This document shows, one piece after another, positions 42,736 through 51,530 of a stretch of DNA of 64,000 bases (positions within the stretch are counted from its first letter, which is position 1; every line of letters begins with the position of its first letter). The stretch lies in assembly GCF_013391635.1 (NCBI RefSeq), contig NZ_JACAWU010000002.1, positions 434,001-498,000 of the forward strand, written 5' to 3'. The notes under the pieces are model-generated. The model saw nothing but the letters and a program-made list of their open reading frames with translations, did no database searches and had not been told where the DNA came from. Source of the stretch: Natronomonas gomsonensis (GTDB lineage: Archaea; Halobacteriota; Halobacteria; Halobacteriales; Haloarculaceae). Made by a program: the position numbers and the translations under genes.

Positions 42736-43506
42736 ATGAGATACGTCCGATTCCGCGACCCCGAAGGGACGGTGCGCCGCGGCGAGTGGACCGACGAGGC
42801 CGGCGCCGAAATCGACGCCTATCCGGTAGACGAGGGGCGAATCGACCTCGGCGAGGAAACGGTCGCCGCCGACGATGTCGAGATACTGCCGCCGTGTGAC
42901 CCCTCGAAAATCGTCTGTGTCGGCCTCAACTACGCCGACCACGCCGCCGAACAGGGCAAGGAGGTCCCCGACCGCCCGCTTCTGTTCCTCAAACCGCCGA
43001 ACGCGGTCGCCAGCCACGGCCAGACCGTCGAGTTGCTGCCCGACAAGCAGCGACTCGACTACGAGGCCGAGTTGGGCGTCGTCGTCGGCGAGCGCTGTCG
43101 GAACGTCGACGCCGACGACGCCGAGTCGGTCATCGCGGGGTACACCTGCGTGAACGACCTCTCGAACCGCGACGACCAGTCCGTCGAGACCAACTGGGTC
43201 CGAGGGAAGGCCTTCGACGACGCTGCACCAATCGGCCCAGTTGTGGCCTCACCCGACGAGGTGCCCGACGACGCCGCCGTCCAGTGTCGGGTCAACGGCG
43301 AACTCCGACAGGACTCCTCCCGGGAGCAGTTCATCTTCTCGGTGCCGGAGCTCATCGAGGAGATTACGGCGTACCTGACGCTGGAGCCCGGCGACGTGAT
43401 TTCGACGGGAACGCCCGAGGGCGTCGGCCCGTTGGACGACGGTGACACTGTCGAGGTGACCGTCGAGGGCGTCGGGACGCTCGAAAACGAGATTCGGATT
43501 CCCTAG
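42736..43506 (+). CDS. Fumarylacetoacetate hydrolase family protein
   Basis: A 256-residue FAH-family protein, a divalent-metal enzyme for C-C cleavage, decarboxylation or isomerisation. Conserved parts include IVCVGLNYADHAAEQG, LFLKPPNAVASHG, the metal ligands DYEAELGVVVG and CVNDLSNRDDQ, and ISTGTPEGVGPL. The N-terminal 45 residues form the family's small lid domain. The pathway cannot be fixed. Its end overlaps the convergent CopD-like gene by 4 nt. Confidence 0.9.
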   Translation: MRYVRFRDPEGTVRRGEWTDEAGAEIDAYPVDEGRIDLGEETVAADDVEILPPCDPSKIVCVGLNYADHAAEQGKEVPDRPLLFLKPPNAVASHGQTVELLPDKQRLDYEAELGVVVGERCRNVDADDAESVIAGYTCVNDLSNRDDQSVETNWVRGKAFDDAAPIGPVVASPDEVPDDAAVQCRVNGELRQDSSREQFIFSVPELIEEITAYLTLEPGDVISTGTPEGVGPLDDGDTVEVTVEGVGTLENEIRIP

Positions 43507-43970
43507 AAGGGCAGGCCGTATCGACCGGCAACACCCAGAAGCCCGGCGACGACGAGCAGTAACGCGGCGAAGACGGCGGCGGCGAGATAGAACGGCCGGG
43601 CGTCGCGGGCCGGTTCCCGGATTTTCCCCGACTCGATGCCACGCTGTGCGCGGGCGCTACCGATTTCGACGACCGCCGCGAGCGCGAGCCACAGCGCCAG
43701 CATCGTGAGGACGAGGTGACCGCTTCCGCTTCCAGTCAGCGATTCGACGGAGTACAGCGTCCCCGCGAGGTGGCCGCCAGTGAGGAACGTCACGAGAACG
43801 CTGAGTCGCGTCACCCACTGGAGTTTCGAGACGATACTGCCGAAATTTTCGGGAGCGATGTCGCCGTCCATCGCAAGCGGAAGGACGGCGGCGACGACGA
43901 ACAGGACCGCCCCGGCCCACAGCGACGCGAAGGCCGTGTGCAGGGTGTACATAATCGTATCCAAGACCAT
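43503..43970 (-). CDS. CopD-like small membrane protein
   Basis: A 155-residue membrane protein with four hydrophobic segments (about residues 5-32, 55-75, 85-105 and 128-150). The start MVLDTIMYTLHTAFASLWAG with His and the WVTRLSVLVTFLTGGHLAG segment resemble CopD/DUF2269-type membrane proteins. No copper-binding partner is adjacent. The ATG at 43970 was chosen because upstream sequence in frame lacks homology. Confidence 0.68.
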   Translation of the reverse strand: MVLDTIMYTLHTAFASLWAGAVLFVVAAVLPLAMDGDIAPENFGSIVSKLQWVTRLSVLVTFLTGGHLAGTLYSVESLTGSGSGHLVLTMLALWLALAAVVEIGSARAQRGIESGKIREPARDARPFYLAAAVFAALLLVVAGLLGVAGRYGLPF

Positions 43971-44049
43971 ACGCCAACGCCGAACGCCGACCACAAATAA
44001 ACACCCGAACCGGCAGAGCCGTTTTGTGTCGGGCCGTCGTCGCCTCGGT

Positions 44050-44781
44050 ATGGACCTCAACGAGGCGTTCGACCCGGAGGGTGCGGTTGCCGTCGTCGGT
44101 GCCGGCGGCAAGAAGTCGACGCTGTATGCGCTTTCGGCCGCTCTCGACCGGGCCGTCGTAACCGCGACGGTTCGCATCCCGCCGTTCGAGGGCCACGTGG
44201 GTCGTCTCGTCGTCACCGACGACCCGGCCGGCGCCGTCGAGGCCGCCGGTCCTGACGACTGGCCACTCGGCGTCGTCCCGGGACGCGACGGCGACCGAGA
44301 GCGGTACCTCGGCTACGAGACGGCGACGGTCGAGAAACTGACCGACGCGACGGACGCGCCGATACTCATCAAGGCAGACGGGGCACGACGCCGGTGGTTC
44401 AAGGCGCCGGCCGACGACGAACCTCAGATACCGGAAACCGCCGACGTGGTCGTTCCCGTCGCGAGTGTTCGCGCGGTCGGCGAACCGCTGACCGACAAGC
44501 GCGTTCACCGCCCCGAACGCGTCGCCGAACTGACCGGGCTCGATATCGGCGAAGAGATACGTCCGGACGACATCGTGACCGTCCTGACGCACGACGACGG
44601 CGGCCTGAAGGGCGTTCCCGATGGGGCCCGCGTCGTTCCGCTTTTGAACATGGTCGACGACGAATCGTTGGAAACGACCGCCCGAGAAGTCGCGACGGAC
44701 GTACTCGAACACCCACGAATCGACCGGGTCGTTCTCGGGCGGATGGACCTCCGGAACGTCGTCGACGTACTGACTGGGTGA
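44050..44781 (+). CDS. YqeC-like protein (molybdenum/selenium cofactor-related)
   Basis: A 243-residue protein resembling YqeC, a family described as 'selenium cofactor biosynthesis protein' and found near molybdenum hydroxylases. The N-terminus EGAVAVVGAGGKKSTLYALS carries a P-loop-like GxGGKKST (about residues 14-23). IKADGARRRWFKAPADDEPQIP and LTDKRVHRPERVAELT are family blocks. A molybdenum-cofactor guanylyltransferase lies 2 kb away, so a cofactor role is plausible but unproven. Confidence 0.8.
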   Translation: MDLNEAFDPEGAVAVVGAGGKKSTLYALSAALDRAVVTATVRIPPFEGHVGRLVVTDDPAGAVEAAGPDDWPLGVVPGRDGDRERYLGYETATVEKLTDATDAPILIKADGARRRWFKAPADDEPQIPETADVVVPVASVRAVGEPLTDKRVHRPERVAELTGLDIGEEIRPDDIVTVLTHDDGGLKGVPDGARVVPLLNMVDDESLETTAREVATDVLEHPRIDRVVLGRMDLRNVVDVLTG

Positions 44782-44782
44782 G

Positions 44783-45412
44783 TCAGTCGCCGTCCCGAAG
44801 TTCGAAGGTAGCCTTGACGGAGGCTTCGATTTCGACGGGCCCGGGGTTGAACCCCGATTCGGCCGACCCGAGTGCATCGTCAACGATACTGTCCATCCCA
44901 CTGGGCATGTTGTCTGTCGTCACCTCCAAAACCTCGCCGACGGTGAGGCCTTCGGCGGCCGCGATGGCTTCCGCCTTGCGGCGTGCGACCTCCATCGCAT
45001 CGTCGAGCGCTTTCTCGCCGAGACGTAGTCGCTCCTCGTCGCCGACGTCGAAACTAATCCGCTCGATGCCGGACCTATCGCCAGCATCGAGCACTGCGCT
45101 CACGATATCGTCGGCCTGTTCGGGAACACAGTCGACGACCATCGAAAACTCCGCTCGGTACTCGGGGTCGTCGCTGTGTATCTCGAACCCGTTGTCCCTG
45201 TCCTCGATTTGAGCGTCGGTCCGACGGATGCAGTCTTCCGGCACGTCGGCTGCAGAGAGCGCGGCCCGAAGCGACGCTTCGGTGTCTCGGGCCCGTTCGT
45301 GTGCGATTTCGGCGATGTCGTCCCGTCCCGCCACCCACAGCCGGACTTCCGCGATGTCCGGTTGTGCTGCTGTACGCCCCGCCCCGCTCGTGGTGACCGT
45401 CCGTTCGGTCAT
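44783..45412 (-). CDS. SIMPL (DUF541) domain protein
   Basis: A 209-residue SIMPL-domain protein, starting MTERTVTTSGAGRTAAQPDIAEV. The repeated domain structure shows ISFDVGDEERLRLGEKALDDAM and AEAIAAAEGLTVGEV. There is no signal peptide, unlike many bacterial periplasmic members. Function unknown. It is convergent with YqeC, one base apart. Confidence 0.85.
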   Translation of the reverse strand: MTERTVTTSGAGRTAAQPDIAEVRLWVAGRDDIAEIAHERARDTEASLRAALSAADVPEDCIRRTDAQIEDRDNGFEIHSDDPEYRAEFSMVVDCVPEQADDIVSAVLDAGDRSGIERISFDVGDEERLRLGEKALDDAMEVARRKAEAIAAAEGLTVGEVLEVTTDNMPSGMDSIVDDALGSAESGFNPGPVEIEASVKATFELRDGD

Positions 45413-45454
45413 ACGTGTTCGTGACGGCGGGACGACATAGTTCCTCGTCCTGGA

Positions 45455-46165
45455 TCACAGGAACTCGACGGTTCCGTTGCCGTTCGTGATGTGAACCTCG
45501 AAGTCCATCGTGTCGGTCGATTGTTCGACCAGCGTCCAGTACCGCTCGGCGATGGCGTCGGGGTCCAGATACGAGTCTGCGTCGTCCTCGACACCGTCCG
45601 GCGGTCGGATGACACCGTCGAGAACGACGTGGGCGACGTGAACACCCTCGGAACCGAGTTCCTGTGCCATCGACTGCGCGAGGCCACGGCAGGCGAACTT
45701 CGCGGCGCTGAAGCCGACCGACCCCGCGCGCCCACGGACCGAGGTCGTCGCGCCCGTGAAGATGACCGTTCCGCCGTCGCCGTCCAGCATATCCGAGACG
45801 GCTTCCTGCGAGCAGCGGAACGCCGCCTCCGGGCCGACGGCCATCGCCCGTCGGAAATCATCCGTCGATTGCTCCAAGAGGCCGTCCCAGGACGCGGCCG
45901 AGGCGTGATTGACGAGCACGTCGACGTCGCCGAATGCCTCCCGCGTCTCCGCGAAGGCGACCTCGATGTCGGACGGTTCGGCGAGGTCCGTCGGCACGGT
46001 GAGTGCCTCGCCGGGCGTCTCCTCGTCGAGGCGGGCCGCGAGTCCGTCGAGGTACGCCTCCGAGCGCGCCAGCAACGCGACCGAACAACCTTCCTCCGCG
46101 AATCGTTCGGCGAGCGACGCACCCAGTCCGGGGCCGACGCCGGCGATAACTGCAGTTCGTGGCAT
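45455..46165 (-). CDS. SDR-family protein with Phe in place of the catalytic Tyr
   Basis: A 236-residue SDR starting MPRTAVIAGVGPGLGASLAER, where GxGxGxG-like GVGPGLG is an atypical dinucleotide loop. The NNAG motif reads NHASAA. The catalytic YxxxK reads VGFSAAKFA: Phe (TTC, plus-strand 45700-45702) replaces Tyr, Lys is kept. The enzyme may therefore be inactive as a classical dehydrogenase or use another residue. It lies 36 nt downstream of mobA in the FDH operon direction. Confidence 0.82.
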   Translation of the reverse strand: MPRTAVIAGVGPGLGASLAERFAEEGCSVALLARSEAYLDGLAARLDEETPGEALTVPTDLAEPSDIEVAFAETREAFGDVDVLVNHASAASWDGLLEQSTDDFRRAMAVGPEAAFRCSQEAVSDMLDGDGGTVIFTGATTSVRGRAGSVGFSAAKFACRGLAQSMAQELGSEGVHVAHVVLDGVIRPPDGVEDDADSYLDPDAIAERYWTLVEQSTDTMDFEVHITNGNGTVEFL

Positions 46166-46201
46166 ACCCGACAGACAGTTTCCGATGACAAGAGGGTGGC
46201 C

Positions 46202-46816
46202 CTACTCGCGGAGTCGCTCGGCGGCCCACTGCAAATCGTCGGGCGTGTCGACGCTCTCGAAACTATCGAGACTGCCGTGGGCGGTGAGATCGCTGCGCTC
46301 GACGACGACGTAGTCCAAGGAGAACAGCGGTTCGATGATGCGGGTGTCCTCCTCTTCGAGGGCGGCTTCACAGGCGTCTGCCATCGGTTCGGGTCGGTAG
46401 ACGGCGTGCAGCGGCTCGAACCAGTCGCCGGGGCGAGGGACGGCGGTGTCGTGCCCCGCCGCGCGCTCGAAGAGATACTCGAAGAGGCCGGAATCGAGCA
46501 GCGGCATGTCGGCGGCGGCTACGGCCGCGTAGGGCGTTTCGACCGCTTTCAGCCCGGTCGCGATGCCGCCGACCGGTCCCCTGTCGGGTTCCTCGTCGAT
46601 GGCGAACGTCGGGTCCAGTCCCGACAGTGCCTCGGCGATTGCCGCCCGCTGGTCGGCCCGGCAGTTGACGACGAGGCGGTCGGCCGCTTCCAGCAGTCCC
46701 TCGGCGGCGTGCCGAATCAACGGCTTTCCGGCGAGGTCGGCGACCGTCTTGTCGCGGGCCCCGAAGCGGACTGACCGACCGCCAGCGACGACGACGCCGG
46801 TACGCTCGTCAGTCAT
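46202..46816 (-). CDS. mobA: Molybdenum cofactor guanylyltransferase
   Basis: A 204-residue MobA, which attaches GMP to molybdopterin to make the MGD cofactor used by formate dehydrogenases. The nucleotide-binding start is GVVVAGGRSVRFGARDKTVAD, DEEPDRGPVGGIATGL is the loop binding GTP, and AVAAADMPLL is the metal site. It overlaps the 3' end of fdhA by 8 nt in the same direction, so the cofactor enzyme is made with its client. Confidence 0.9.
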   Translation of the reverse strand: MTDERTGVVVAGGRSVRFGARDKTVADLAGKPLIRHAAEGLLEAADRLVVNCRADQRAAIAEALSGLDPTFAIDEEPDRGPVGGIATGLKAVETPYAAVAAADMPLLDSGLFEYLFERAAGHDTAVPRPGDWFEPLHAVYRPEPMADACEAALEEEDTRIIEPLFSLDYVVVERSDLTAHGSLDSFESVDTPDDLQWAAERLRE

Positions 46817-49800
46817 CGGTGGGTGCCGTCGCGCTCTCGCCGTCACTTTCGAGCGGTGTCACGCGGACGCTCGCGACCTTGTACTCGGGGATGCCGCTCG
46901 TGGGGTCGTAGCGCTCGCCGGTGAGGACGTTCGCCGCGCCGTCGGCGAAGTGCATCGGGACGAAGACGACGCCGTCGCCGGGGCGGTCGGTCACCCACGC
47001 CCGGACCTCGATTGCGCCGCGTTCGGACTCGACGCGAACCGTCTCGCCGTCGGTGACGCCGAGTCGCGTCGCCGTCTGGGGGTTGATTTCGACGAAACTC
47101 TCGCCGACGTGGTCGGTCAGCGCGTCGACACGGCGGGTGAGCGTCCCCGTATGGAAGTGATACAGGACGCGCCCGGTGGTCAGCGTCAGGGGGAACTCCT
47201 CGCTGGGGAGTTCGCCGGGTTCACCCATATCCGCGGGGACGAACCGGGCCATCCCGTCGTCGAAGTTGAAGCCGTCGGCGTAGAGGAATTTCGTTCCGGG
47301 GTCGGCTCCGTCTCTGCAGGGCCACTGGAGGCCACCCTCGCGTTCGATGCGGTCGTGACTGATGCCGCCGTAAATGGGTGCGACGCGGGCGATCTCGTCC
47401 ATGATTTCGGCTGAGTCGTCGTAGTTCCAGTTCGCGCCCATTCGGTTGGCCAGCGACTGGACGATACGCCAGTCGGGGCGAGCCTCACCGGGCGGGTCGA
47501 CGGCGGGATTGACTATCTGGACGCGCCGTTCGGTGTTGGTGAACGTCCCCGACTTCTCGGCGAAGGACGCGGCCGGCAACACTACGTCGGCGTGGTCTGT
47601 CGTCTCCGTCTCGAAGATGTCGACCACGGCGAGAAACTCCAGTTTCTCGAGGGCGCTCTCGGCGTGGCGGATGTCCGGTTCCGACAGCGCCGGGTTCTCG
47701 CCCATCACGAACAGGCCGCGCACGTCGCCAGCGTGGATAGCTTCGAACACCTCGGTGACCTTCAGGCCGATTTCCTCGGGTGGGCGGACGTCCCACTCGG
47801 CCTCGTAGCGGTCGACCGTCTCGGGGTCGGTCACGTCGCCGTAGCCAGGGAGTTTGTTCGGCAGCGTCCCCATGTCGCCACCACCGCCTTGGACGTTGTT
47901 GTGGCCGCGGAACGGCGAGAGGCCGGCGTTCGGCTTGCCGACGTTGCCCGTCAACAGCGCGAGGTTCGCCATCGCGAGCACGTTGTTCGTCCCGTGGCTG
48001 TGCTGAGTGAGTCCCATCGCCCACCCGAAGACGACCGAGTCGGCCTCGGCGATGGTTTCGGCGGCCTGTTTCAACTCCTCGGGAGCGATGCCCGCCAGGC
48101 GCTCGACTTCCTCGGGCGTGAAGGGGTCGACCTTCTCTCGAAGCGCCTCGAAGTCCTGGACGTTCTCCGCGACGAAGTCGGCGTCGTAGCGGTCCTCCTC
48201 GATGATGTAGCGGGCCATCCCGTTGAGCCACGCCACGTCGTAGCCGGGGTTCGAGCGGAGGTACTGGTCGGCGTGTTCGGCGATGTCGACTTTCCGGGGG
48301 TCGACCACGACGAGGTCGGCGCCGTCGCGGACGTTCCGCTTGATTTTCGTCGCCAGCACTGGGTGGGATTCGGTGGTGTTCGTCCCCGACAGCAGGTAGG
48401 CGTCGGCGTTGGCTACGTCCTCGATGCTGTTGGACATCGCGCCGTAGCCGACCGTCTGGAGCAGCGCCGCGACAGTCGAGGAGTGACACAGTCGCGCGCA
48501 GTTGTCGACGTTCGGCGTCTCCAGTACCGTCCGGGCGAACTTCTGGAGGAGGTAGTCGTCCTCGTTGGTGCACTTCGAGGAGGCGAAGGCCGCGACCGAA
48601 TCGACGCCCCCTGTCTCGCGGATGCCGCCCAGTTCAGATGCCACGCGGTCGAGGGCCTCCTCCCACGAGGCTTCTCGCAGTTCGCCGTCCTCGCGAACCA
48701 GCGGCGTCGTCAGGCGGTCCTCGCGTTCGACGAAGCCGTAGCCGAACTTCCCCTTGACACAGGTCGAGAAGTCGTTTGCGGGGGCGGCTTCGAGGTCCGT
48801 CGCCCGGACCCCGAGTATCGAGTCGTCCTTCGAATACACGTCGAACCGGCAGCCGACGGCACAGTAGCCACAGGTCGTCTCCGTTTCGTCGACGCGTTTC
48901 AGTCGAGCGTCGCCGACGCGCTTTGCGATACCGAAGAGAAGCCCCTCCGAGAGGACTGTCGCCGCCATATCCTCGGCGAGGTGTTCGCCGAACTTCATCG
49001 CGCGAGCGCCGAGTCCCCTCGCGCCGTCGGTCGCCTGCCGCTTTGCTCGCTGCATGAAGCCGTCGACGCCCGGTTCGGCTTCCGTCCCGCTGCTATCACC
49101 GTCGTCACGCTCCAGCACCTCGCCGACGGAGTTCCGCTGGGAGAATCCCGGCAAGGGGAGGGTCGTCGCGTCGACCAATCCCTCCTCGACGAGGCTGCCG
49201 GTCGGACACACAGTCGCGCAGTGGCCACAGGAGACACACGTCGAGTCGGCCATCGTCTCCGCGCCGGTCTGGAAGCCGATTCGGGTGTCCTCGCCGGTGC
49301 CCTCGACACGGAGGACGCCCTCCACTTGCACATCGTTGCAAGCCTCGACACAGCGGTTACAGAGGATGCACTTGTTGCGGTCGATGTTGATTGGCGAGGA
49401 GGCGTCCAGCGGTTCGTACTCGTCACGTTCGTCGAAGACGCCGTAGCGGGGATGGGAGACCCCCGCCTCGATGGAGGCGTCCTGCAGTTCACAGCGGCCG
49501 TTCTTCCCGCAGGTCGTACATCTGAGGTTGTGATTCGAGAGCACCAAATCGAGGTTGACGCTGCGGGCCTCCTCGGCGTCCGGAGCCGTGGTCTCGACCG
49601 AGAGTCCGTCTTCGGCGGGTGTCGAGCAGGCGGCGACGAGGTCGCCGTCGGACTCGACGACGCAGGTCCGACACGTCGACCGCGGGCCGATTTCCTCGCC
49701 GGCGTCGGTCTCCCGGTCGTAGTGACACAGCGCCGGGACCTCTCTTCCAGCGGCTTCGACGGCGTCCAGAAGCGTCGATTCGGGCGGGACGACCACCGTC

Positions 49801-49961
49801 TCGCCGTCGACGGTGAGCGTCGCGGCGGCATCGGTCTCCGAGTCCTGCCTCGGCGGGTCGTTGGCAGTTCCGGTCCGGAAGTCCTCGGTCAGCGGCGTCG
49901 ACGGCCGAGGGTCCTCGATGTCCGGTATCCCTGGCGTCGGTCCGGGTTCGTCGGCGCTCAT
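46809..49961 (-). CDS. fdhA: Formate dehydrogenase-type molybdopterin oxidoreductase, catalytic subunit
   Basis: A 1050-residue catalytic subunit. The N-terminal 2Fe-2S domain (CHYDRETDAGEEIGPRSTCRTC) and a His/Cys cluster site CTTCGKNGRCELQ are followed by two 4Fe-4S motifs (NKCILCNRCVEACND and TCVSCGHCATVCPTG). The Mo domain begins CGYCAVGCRFDVY. The active-site ligand is Cys492 (codon TGT at 48486-48488) in DNCARLCHSSTVAALL, where E. coli FdhF has selenocysteine. The C-terminal domain contains TTGRVLYHFHTGTLTRRVD. Upstream in-frame start codons exist, but MSADEPGPTPG at 49961 is preferred. It is fed by the NuoF-like subunit (4-nt overlap). Confidence 0.93.
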   Translation of the reverse strand: MSADEPGPTPGIPDIEDPRPSTPLTEDFRTGTANDPPRQDSETDAAATLTVDGETVVVPPESTLLDAVEAAGREVPALCHYDRETDAGEEIGPRSTCRTCVVESDGDLVAACSTPAEDGLSVETTAPDAEEARSVNLDLVLSNHNLRCTTCGKNGRCELQDASIEAGVSHPRYGVFDERDEYEPLDASSPINIDRNKCILCNRCVEACNDVQVEGVLRVEGTGEDTRIGFQTGAETMADSTCVSCGHCATVCPTGSLVEEGLVDATTLPLPGFSQRNSVGEVLERDDGDSSGTEAEPGVDGFMQRAKRQATDGARGLGARAMKFGEHLAEDMAATVLSEGLLFGIAKRVGDARLKRVDETETTCGYCAVGCRFDVYSKDDSILGVRATDLEAAPANDFSTCVKGKFGYGFVEREDRLTTPLVREDGELREASWEEALDRVASELGGIRETGGVDSVAAFASSKCTNEDDYLLQKFARTVLETPNVDNCARLCHSSTVAALLQTVGYGAMSNSIEDVANADAYLLSGTNTTESHPVLATKIKRNVRDGADLVVVDPRKVDIAEHADQYLRSNPGYDVAWLNGMARYIIEEDRYDADFVAENVQDFEALREKVDPFTPEEVERLAGIAPEELKQAAETIAEADSVVFGWAMGLTQHSHGTNNVLAMANLALLTGNVGKPNAGLSPFRGHNNVQGGGGDMGTLPNKLPGYGDVTDPETVDRYEAEWDVRPPEEIGLKVTEVFEAIHAGDVRGLFVMGENPALSEPDIRHAESALEKLEFLAVVDIFETETTDHADVVLPAASFAEKSGTFTNTERRVQIVNPAVDPPGEARPDWRIVQSLANRMGANWNYDDSAEIMDEIARVAPIYGGISHDRIEREGGLQWPCRDGADPGTKFLYADGFNFDDGMARFVPADMGEPGELPSEEFPLTLTTGRVLYHFHTGTLTRRVDALTDHVGESFVEINPQTATRLGVTDGETVRVESERGAIEVRAWVTDRPGDGVVFVPMHFADGAANVLTGERYDPTSGIPEYKVASVRVTPLESDGESATAPTDD

Positions 49962-51430
49962 TGCATCCCCCCGCAGGCGCCGGCCGGACACCTGCCGTCG
50001 GCGTGAGCGCGGAACTCACCCTCGAAGTCCTCCAGTGCTGTCCGGACGGGTCGAGCGGCGGTTTCGCCGAACGTACAGAGGCTCGTCGTCGCCATCACGC
50101 GACTCAACTCCCGAATCTCGCCGGCGTCGAACTCGCCGTCGTACACCGCCCGAAGCGCCTCGTGGAGTTGTTTCGACCCCTCGCGACAGGGGACACACCG
50201 GCCGCAGTTCTCCTCGCGGGCGAAAGCGGCGCGTTCCCCGACGCTGGCGACGATACAGCGGTCGGGGCCGAGCACTTCGACGACGCCCTCGGTGCCAAGC
50301 CCGGCCGCGCTCAGCGCGGGCGCGGCCACGGGAACGTCCAGCGAACGGGTTAGGCCGCCGAAACGACCGCCGACGGCGAACCGGGCGTTCGCCGGCGAAT
50401 CGACCGCCGAAAGCGCTCTCGACAATGGCACGTCGGTCGGCAACTCGATGGTCGTCGGGGCGGCCACGTCGCCCCCGACGGAGACGAGACGCGTTCCGGG
50501 GTCGGCGGTGTCGGCGTCGAAGGCTTCGGGATTTCGCCAGAACTCGGCGGCCTGCAACAGCGTTCGCGGGGTGTGGACGGCGGTCGGCCGGCCGTACAGC
50601 CCCCACTCCTCGGGGCCGGGCGGGCGTCGTCGCGCCTCGATGCGGTCGTTGCCCTCCAGTCGCTCCAGCGCCATCGTCGGTTCGCCGAGTCGGAAGTCGT
50701 CTTCGGCGGCGACGACGTGCCATTCGCCGGCGGCTTCGAGGCGCTCGACGACGAGGGGGTCCTCGGCAGGAGCCAACACGATAACGTCCTCGGCGCCGAC
50801 GACGGCGGCGACGGCGTCCGCGGCGTCGTACAGTCGTCCAGCGGCCGACGCACACAACAGTCGGTCCGCGTGAGCCTCCGGGTCGGCATCGGCTGCGTTT
50901 ACAACGAGGACCGGGTCGCCGTCGGTCTCGCGTATCCGTCCCCACGATTCGGCGAGCGGTTCGTCCGCGGCCGCGTCGGCGCGTCCACGGCCCAGCAGGC
51001 CGATTTCCTCGACCGTCTCGAATGCCCTCTCGGGGTCGGCACGAACCTCGGGAGCGACCGGGTCGGGGGACGCTGTGGGAGCGTGCCAGCCACAACCTTC
51101 GAGGACGCGACGCGTGCCGACCGACAGCGGTCCCTCGGTCGGACGCGGTGGACCGTCGCCGTCGGTTACTGCTTCGGCCTCCGCTGTCGGAAGTGACCCC
51201 TCCTCGCAGGCGTCGACCAGTCGTTCGAGCGTCGAGTCTGTGACGGCGGCGTACAGCGCCGTCCGACCGTCGACTGTCACGTAGGCGTAAGGGCCGCTCG
51301 GCGCCCCCGTCGATCCGGTTTCGACGACCGCCGTTCGTTCGGCGCGGTCGCGGACGGCATCGAGTGAGTCCCGGTCGGCCGCCCCGGCGACGCTCACCCG
51401 CAGCGTCGGTCCGTCGGCTGAATCCGTCAT
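49958..51430 (-). CDS. NuoF/HoxF-like electron-transfer subunit of the FDH complex, degenerate flavin site
   Basis: A 490-residue protein of the NADH dehydrogenase 51-kDa type. The C-terminal 4Fe-4S site is intact: ENCGRCVPCREGSKQL (about residues 408-423) and TSLCTFGETAARPV. The FMN/NADH loop, normally RGRGGAGFPTGLKW, reads GLLGRGRADAAADEPLAESW near residue 143, and the second flavin block NADEGDPG reads NAADADPEA. The NADH/FMN site therefore looks lost. A C-terminal CPAGACGGM tail is present. The start is ATG 51430. It is the first gene of the FDH operon, so it may pass electrons to another acceptor. Confidence 0.85.
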   Translation of the reverse strand: MTDSADGPTLRVSVAGAADRDSLDAVRDRAERTAVVETGSTGAPSGPYAYVTVDGRTALYAAVTDSTLERLVDACEEGSLPTAEAEAVTDGDGPPRPTEGPLSVGTRRVLEGCGWHAPTASPDPVAPEVRADPERAFETVEEIGLLGRGRADAAADEPLAESWGRIRETDGDPVLVVNAADADPEAHADRLLCASAAGRLYDAADAVAAVVGAEDVIVLAPAEDPLVVERLEAAGEWHVVAAEDDFRLGEPTMALERLEGNDRIEARRRPPGPEEWGLYGRPTAVHTPRTLLQAAEFWRNPEAFDADTADPGTRLVSVGGDVAAPTTIELPTDVPLSRALSAVDSPANARFAVGGRFGGLTRSLDVPVAAPALSAAGLGTEGVVEVLGPDRCIVASVGERAAFAREENCGRCVPCREGSKQLHEALRAVYDGEFDAGEIRELSRVMATTSLCTFGETAARPVRTALEDFEGEFRAHADGRCPAGACGGMQ

Positions 51431-51500
51431 CCCGTAGACGGTGGGACGACGCCGTGAAAAGCGTTGTCGCACCCCCGATGGCCGAACCGGATGGACGCCT

Positions 51501-51508
51501 ACTTATGG
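51501..51508 (+). promoter_or_regulatory. TATA-like box of the hisC operon
   Basis: ACTTATGG ends 22 nt before the ATG at 51531, within the range for a leaderless start. It is the only AT-rich octamer in an otherwise GC-rich leader. Confidence 0.4.
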
Positions 51509-51530
51509 GCCGCCGTACACAACGTTGGAT

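Noticed and set aside
48486-48488. Possible selenocysteine in the FDH active site
   Set aside because: The codon is TGT (Cys), with no in-frame TGA; no selenocysteine is needed.
47592-50006. 804-codon frame antisense to fdhA
   Set aside because: Shadow of the clearly identified molybdopterin oxidoreductase; no motif.
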